A DNA stretch of 64,000 nucleotides from Maricaulis maris_C (GTDB lineage: Bacteria > Pseudomonadota > Alphaproteobacteria > Caulobacterales > Maricaulaceae): assembly GCF_049116555.1 (NCBI RefSeq), contig NZ_JAGDYT010000001.1:248001-312000 (forward strand), in the 5' to 3' direction. Under the pieces are notes generated by a model. The model saw only the letters and a list, made by a program, of their open reading frames with translations. It did not search any database and was not told the origin of the DNA. Position numbers and translations under genes: made by a program. Shown here one piece after another: positions 61,102 through 64,000 of this stretch; position 1 is the first letter of the stretch, and each line of letters begins with the position of its first letter.

Positions 61102-62517
61102 CTAGTAGCGGTAATGCTCGGCCTTGAACGGACCGGCTTGCGGGACGCCGATATAGTCGGCCTGGTCTTCCGACAGGATTGTCAGCTTGGCGCCGAGCTT
61201 GTCGAGATGCAGCGCCGCGACTTTCTCGTCGAGATGCTTGGGCAGGATGTAGACTTCGTTCGTATAGTCATCGCCCTTGGTCCACAGCTCGATCTGGGCC
61301 AGCGTCTGGTTGGTGAAGCTGGCTGACATCACGAAGCTCGGATGGCCGGTCGCATTGCCCAGATTTACCAGCCGACCCTCCGACAACAGGATGATGCGGT
61401 GACCTTCCGGGAAGTTCACCAGATCGACCTGCGGCTTCACATTGGTCCACTGGTAGTTCTTCAGGCTCTCGACCTGAATCTCATTGTCGAAGTGGCCGAT
61501 ATTGCAGACGATCGCCATGTCTTTCATGGCGCGCATGTGGTCGACGGTGAGGATGTCCTTGTTGCCGGTCGCGGTGACGAAGATGTCCATCTCGCCGATC
61601 ACGTCTTCGGCCCGAACAACCTCGAAACCGTCCATGCAGGCCTGCAAGGCGCAGATCGGGTCGATCTCGGTCACATAGACGCGGGCACCGGCACCGGCCA
61701 GCGATTCAGCGGAGCCCTTGCCGACATCGCCATAACCGAAGACCAGAGCTTTCTTGCCGGCCATCATCACGTCGGTACCGCGGCGGATCGCGTCAACGAG
61801 GCTCTCGCGACAGCCATAGCGATTGTCGAATTTCGACTTGGTCACGCTGTCATTCACGTTGATCGCGGGGAAGGGCAGTTCGCCGCGCTTCTGCATCTGG
61901 TAGAGGCGCATCACGCCGGTCGTCGTTTCTTCGGAAACGCCCTGGATGGCGGCCTTGGCCTTGGCAAACCAGCCCGGGGTGGCGGCGATGCGCTTCTTGA
62001 TTTGAGCGAAGAGGAAGGTCTCTTCCTCGGACTTGGGATGATTGAGAACCGACGGGTCATTCTCGGCTTTCTCGCCGAGGATGAGGTACATCGTGGCGTC
62101 ACCGCCATCATCGAGGATCATGTTGGCGGTCTCGCCGTTCGGCCAATGGAAGATGGCGTCGGCATAATCCCAGTACTCTTCCAGCGTTTCGCCCTTGGTC
62201 GCGAAAACCGGCACGCCGGTCTCGGCAATAGCCGCGGCGGCGTGATCCTGGGTCGAGAAAATATTGCACGAGGCCCAGCGGACTTCAGCGCCCAGCGCGG
62301 TCAGCGTCTCGATCAGAATGGCGGTCTGCACCGTCATGTGCAGGGAGCCGGCGATGCGCGCCCCTTTGAGCGGCTGCGCGTCCTTGTATTCTTCGCGCAG
62401 CGCCATCAGGCCGGGCATTTCAATCTCGGCCATGTCGAATTCGATCCGGCCCCACTTGGCCAGCGACATGTCTTTTACGACGTAGGGCTTTTCCGCAGCA
62501 AATTGCGTCATGACCAT
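61102..62517 (-). CDS. ahcY: Adenosylhomocysteinase
   Basis: The 471-residue enzyme hydrolyses S-adenosylhomocysteine to adenosine and homocysteine. Visible motifs: HMTVQTAILIETL, SCNIFSTQDHAAAAIA, the NAD loop GYGDVGKGSAESLAGAG, and the C-terminal GPFKAEHYRY, as in most bacterial and eukaryotic members. It includes the roughly 40-residue insertion found in bacterial enzymes (AENDPSVLNHPKSEEETF). ATG 62517 or 62511. It follows metK by 66 bp on the same strand. Confidence 0.97.
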   Translation of the reverse strand: MVMTQFAAEKPYVVKDMSLAKWGRIEFDMAEIEMPGLMALREEYKDAQPLKGARIAGSLHMTVQTAILIETLTALGAEVRWASCNIFSTQDHAAAAIAETGVPVFATKGETLEEYWDYADAIFHWPNGETANMILDDGGDATMYLILGEKAENDPSVLNHPKSEEETFLFAQIKKRIAATPGWFAKAKAAIQGVSEETTTGVMRLYQMQKRGELPFPAINVNDSVTKSKFDNRYGCRESLVDAIRRGTDVMMAGKKALVFGYGDVGKGSAESLAGAGARVYVTEIDPICALQACMDGFEVVRAEDVIGEMDIFVTATGNKDILTVDHMRAMKDMAIVCNIGHFDNEIQVESLKNYQWTNVKPQVDLVNFPEGHRIILLSEGRLVNLGNATGHPSFVMSASFTNQTLAQIELWTKGDDYTNEVYILPKHLDEKVAALHLDKLGAKLTILSEDQADYIGVPQAGPFKAEHYRY

Positions 62518-62583
62518 CAGGTCCTTCTTTATCGGTGTTCTCGGAGCGGCAGGGCCGGCGTAGTGGCCGTGCTCATATCAGTT

Positions 62584-63750
62584 TCAGAGGAGCGAGCGAA
62601 GCTCGTCCGCCAGATCGGTGCGTTCCCAGGAGAAGGCGCCATCCGCGCCCGGGGTGCGGCCGAAATGGCCATAGGCTGCGGTGCGGGCATAGATCGGCTT
62701 GTTCAGCTGGAGGCGTTCGCGAATGCCACGCGGTGACAGATCGGCCAACTGGCGCAGTGCATCTTCAAGCTTGGCTTCATCCACCTGTCCTGTGCCATGG
62801 AGGTCCACATAGAGCGAGAGCGGTTTCGAGACGCCGATTGCGTAGGAGACCTGGATGGTGCAGCGCTTGGCCAGTTCGGCGGCGACCACATTCTTGGCCA
62901 GCCAGCGGCAGGCATAGGCAGCAGACCGGTCGACCTTGGTCGGGTCCTTGCCCGAGAAGGCGCCGCCGCCGTGCGGGGCCGCACCGCCATAGGTATCAAC
63001 AATGATCTTGCGGCCGGTCAGGCCGGCATCGCCGTCCGGACCGCCAATAACGAAAGTTCCTGTCGGATTGACATAGAATTCGTCTTCCGGCGGGAACCAG
63101 CCATCGGGTAGCACGTCGGCAATGACCGGGCGAACCAGCTCACGGATATCAGCCTGACTCAGACCTTCCGTGTGCTGGGTCGAGACGACGACTGACGTCA
63201 CGCCGGCCGGTACGCCGTTCTCATAGCGCATGGTGACCTGCGACTTTGCATCCGGCTCGAATTCCGGTCGCTCGCCGGATTTGCGAAGCTCTGCCATCCG
63301 CTTGAGGATCTGGTGAGAATAGGTGATCGGGGCCGGCATGAGCTGCGGCGTCTCGTCGGAGGCATAGCCGAACATGATGCCCTGATCACCCGCGCCTTCA
63401 TCCTTGTCGCCACTGGCATCAACACCCTGGGCGATATGGGCTGACTGCTCGTGCAGGAAATTCTGGAGGTTGGCAGTTTTCCAGTGGAAGCCGTCTTGTT
63501 CGTAGCCGATATCGCGCACCGCCTCGCGTGCCGCGGCTTCAATCTCATCATCCTTGATCTCGGCCGCGCAGCGAACCTCGCCCGCCAACACGATCTGATT
63601 GGTGGTGGTCAGGGTCTCACATGCCACGCGGGCTTCCGGATCCTTGCCCAGGAAAAGATCAACGATCGTATCGGAAATACGGTCGCAAACCTTGTCTGGA
63701 TGGCCTTCCGAAACGCTTTCGGATGTGAAGATGTAGGAAGAACGGCTCAC
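62584..63750 (-). CDS. metK: S-adenosylmethionine synthetase
   Basis: The 388-residue enzyme makes SAM from methionine and ATP. Motifs: FTSESVSEGHPDKVCDRISD, GDQGIMFGYA-like GDQGIMFGYASDET, the phosphate loop GGGAFSGKDPTKVDRSAAYACR. GTG 63750, with GAGGA upstream, gives the family start; an in-frame ATG further upstream runs through the operator. It heads a two-gene unit with ahcY, coupling synthesis of the methyl donor to removal of its by-product. Confidence 0.95.
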   Translation of the reverse strand: MSRSSYIFTSESVSEGHPDKVCDRISDTIVDLFLGKDPEARVACETLTTTNQIVLAGEVRCAAEIKDDEIEAAAREAVRDIGYEQDGFHWKTANLQNFLHEQSAHIAQGVDASGDKDEGAGDQGIMFGYASDETPQLMPAPITYSHQILKRMAELRKSGERPEFEPDAKSQVTMRYENGVPAGVTSVVVSTQHTEGLSQADIRELVRPVIADVLPDGWFPPEDEFYVNPTGTFVIGGPDGDAGLTGRKIIVDTYGGAAPHGGGAFSGKDPTKVDRSAAYACRWLAKNVVAAELAKRCTIQVSYAIGVSKPLSLYVDLHGTGQVDEAKLEDALRQLADLSPRGIRERLQLNKPIYARTAAYGHFGRTPGADGAFSWERTDLADELRSLL

Positions 63751-63764
63751 TGTGGAATCCTCAT

Positions 63765-63780
63765 ATAAGGAAATCTTTAT
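63765..63780. promoter_or_regulatory. Degenerate operator copy next to metK
   Basis: ATAAGGAAATCTTTAT differs at three positions from the perfect palindrome at 63903. It lies 15 bp upstream of the metK start codon, where a bound repressor would block transcription or the promoter's 3' part. Confidence 0.55.
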
Positions 63781-63902
63781 ATCGCTGGGTAGACCAGATG
63801 TGACGATCGGATGCAAGTCTCGTCCGCTTTGCAGGAGATATTGCCACGCAGCCTGGTCGGCGCTGCCGACCCGCCGAAATCGCCCCTAGCCAATCGTTTC
63901 AT

Positions 63903-63918
63903 ATAAAGATATCTTTAT
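63903..63918. promoter_or_regulatory. Perfect palindromic operator, SahR-like
   Basis: ATAAAGATATCTTTAT is a perfect 16-bp palindrome in otherwise GC-rich DNA. From memory, it resembles the site of SahR, an ArsR-family regulator of the methionine/SAM cycle in proteobacteria; I cannot check this here. It lies between metK and the frame that opens at the right edge, so it could control both. Confidence 0.55.
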
Positions 63919-63997
63919 GTCCTGATGTGTAGGCTTGTTGCTGCCGATACAGGGTCGTGACCGACCCGGTGTGCGGCCAGCAGATTAAGGGTGATCC

Positions 63998-64000
63998 ATG
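63998..64000 (+). CDS. Possible start codon of the next gene, cut by the window
   Basis: The window ends on an ATG preceded by AAGGG at a ribosome-site distance of seven bases. Nothing of the protein is visible. The divergent position next to the palindrome suggests a regulator gene, which is only an inference. Confidence 0.3.

Noticed and set aside
61342..62736. Plus-strand open frame of 464 codons opposite ahcY and metK
   Set aside because: It runs across two well-supported genes in antisense and shows no domain or ribosome site.
63751..64000. SAM riboswitch upstream of metK
   Set aside because: I could not find the pseudoknot core of SAM-II or the SAM/SAH motif; the palindromes explain the symmetry better as protein sites.

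Overview
The window looks like chromosomal DNA of a high-GC, stalked or dimorphic type marine alphaproteobacterium of the Caulobacterales (Hyphomonadaceae, Maricaulis-like). The clues are a CpdR-type response regulator divergent from an N-formylglutamate amidohydrolase gene, a zapA - 6S RNA - 5-formyl-THF cyclo-ligase block, a ROSE-type RNA thermometer before a small heat-shock gene, a large TonB-dependent receptor, and many GTG and TTG starts. The genus is an inference; no rRNA is present. I see no insertion sequence, prophage or CRISPR array.

Regions. 1-13.7 kb is mostly housekeeping: an Stf0-like sulfotransferase cut by the left edge, tRNA-Val, a TonB receptor, cpdR, hisN with a Gly-Thr microsatellite, hsp20, a pentapeptide-repeat protein, a deaminase-only ribD, gpmA, a candidate structured RNA, and kdsD. 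13.7-23.2 kb is a complete type I secretion set (ABC ATPase, adaptor, TolC-like channel) followed by its likely cargo, a 1634-residue protein with eight cadherin-like repeats, a PPC domain, a serralysin protease domain and RTX repeats.

23.4-58 kb is a large surface-polysaccharide locus. It makes activated sugars (galU, glmM, ugd, UDP-glucuronate epimerase, phosphohexomutase, rfbACBD, glmS, a DegT aminotransferase). It assembles and decorates them with glycosyltransferases and two membrane acyltransferases, and exports through a Wzm/Wzt-type ABC transporter. It also carries sulfation genes: cysD and cysNC make PAPS, an SLC13/TrkA-C permease probably imports sulfate, cysQ removes PAP, and three sulfotransferases are interleaved (a fourth lies at the left edge). 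The simplest reading is an ABC-exported, sulfated and acylated polysaccharide.

58-64 kb returns to core functions: a zapA-linked coiled-coil gene, zapA, 6S RNA, the folate cyclo-ligase, and the S-adenosylmethionine cycle pair metK-ahcY. Two copies of a 16-bp palindrome lie upstream of metK. They look like operators of a SahR-like regulator, and a new reading frame opens exactly at the right edge.
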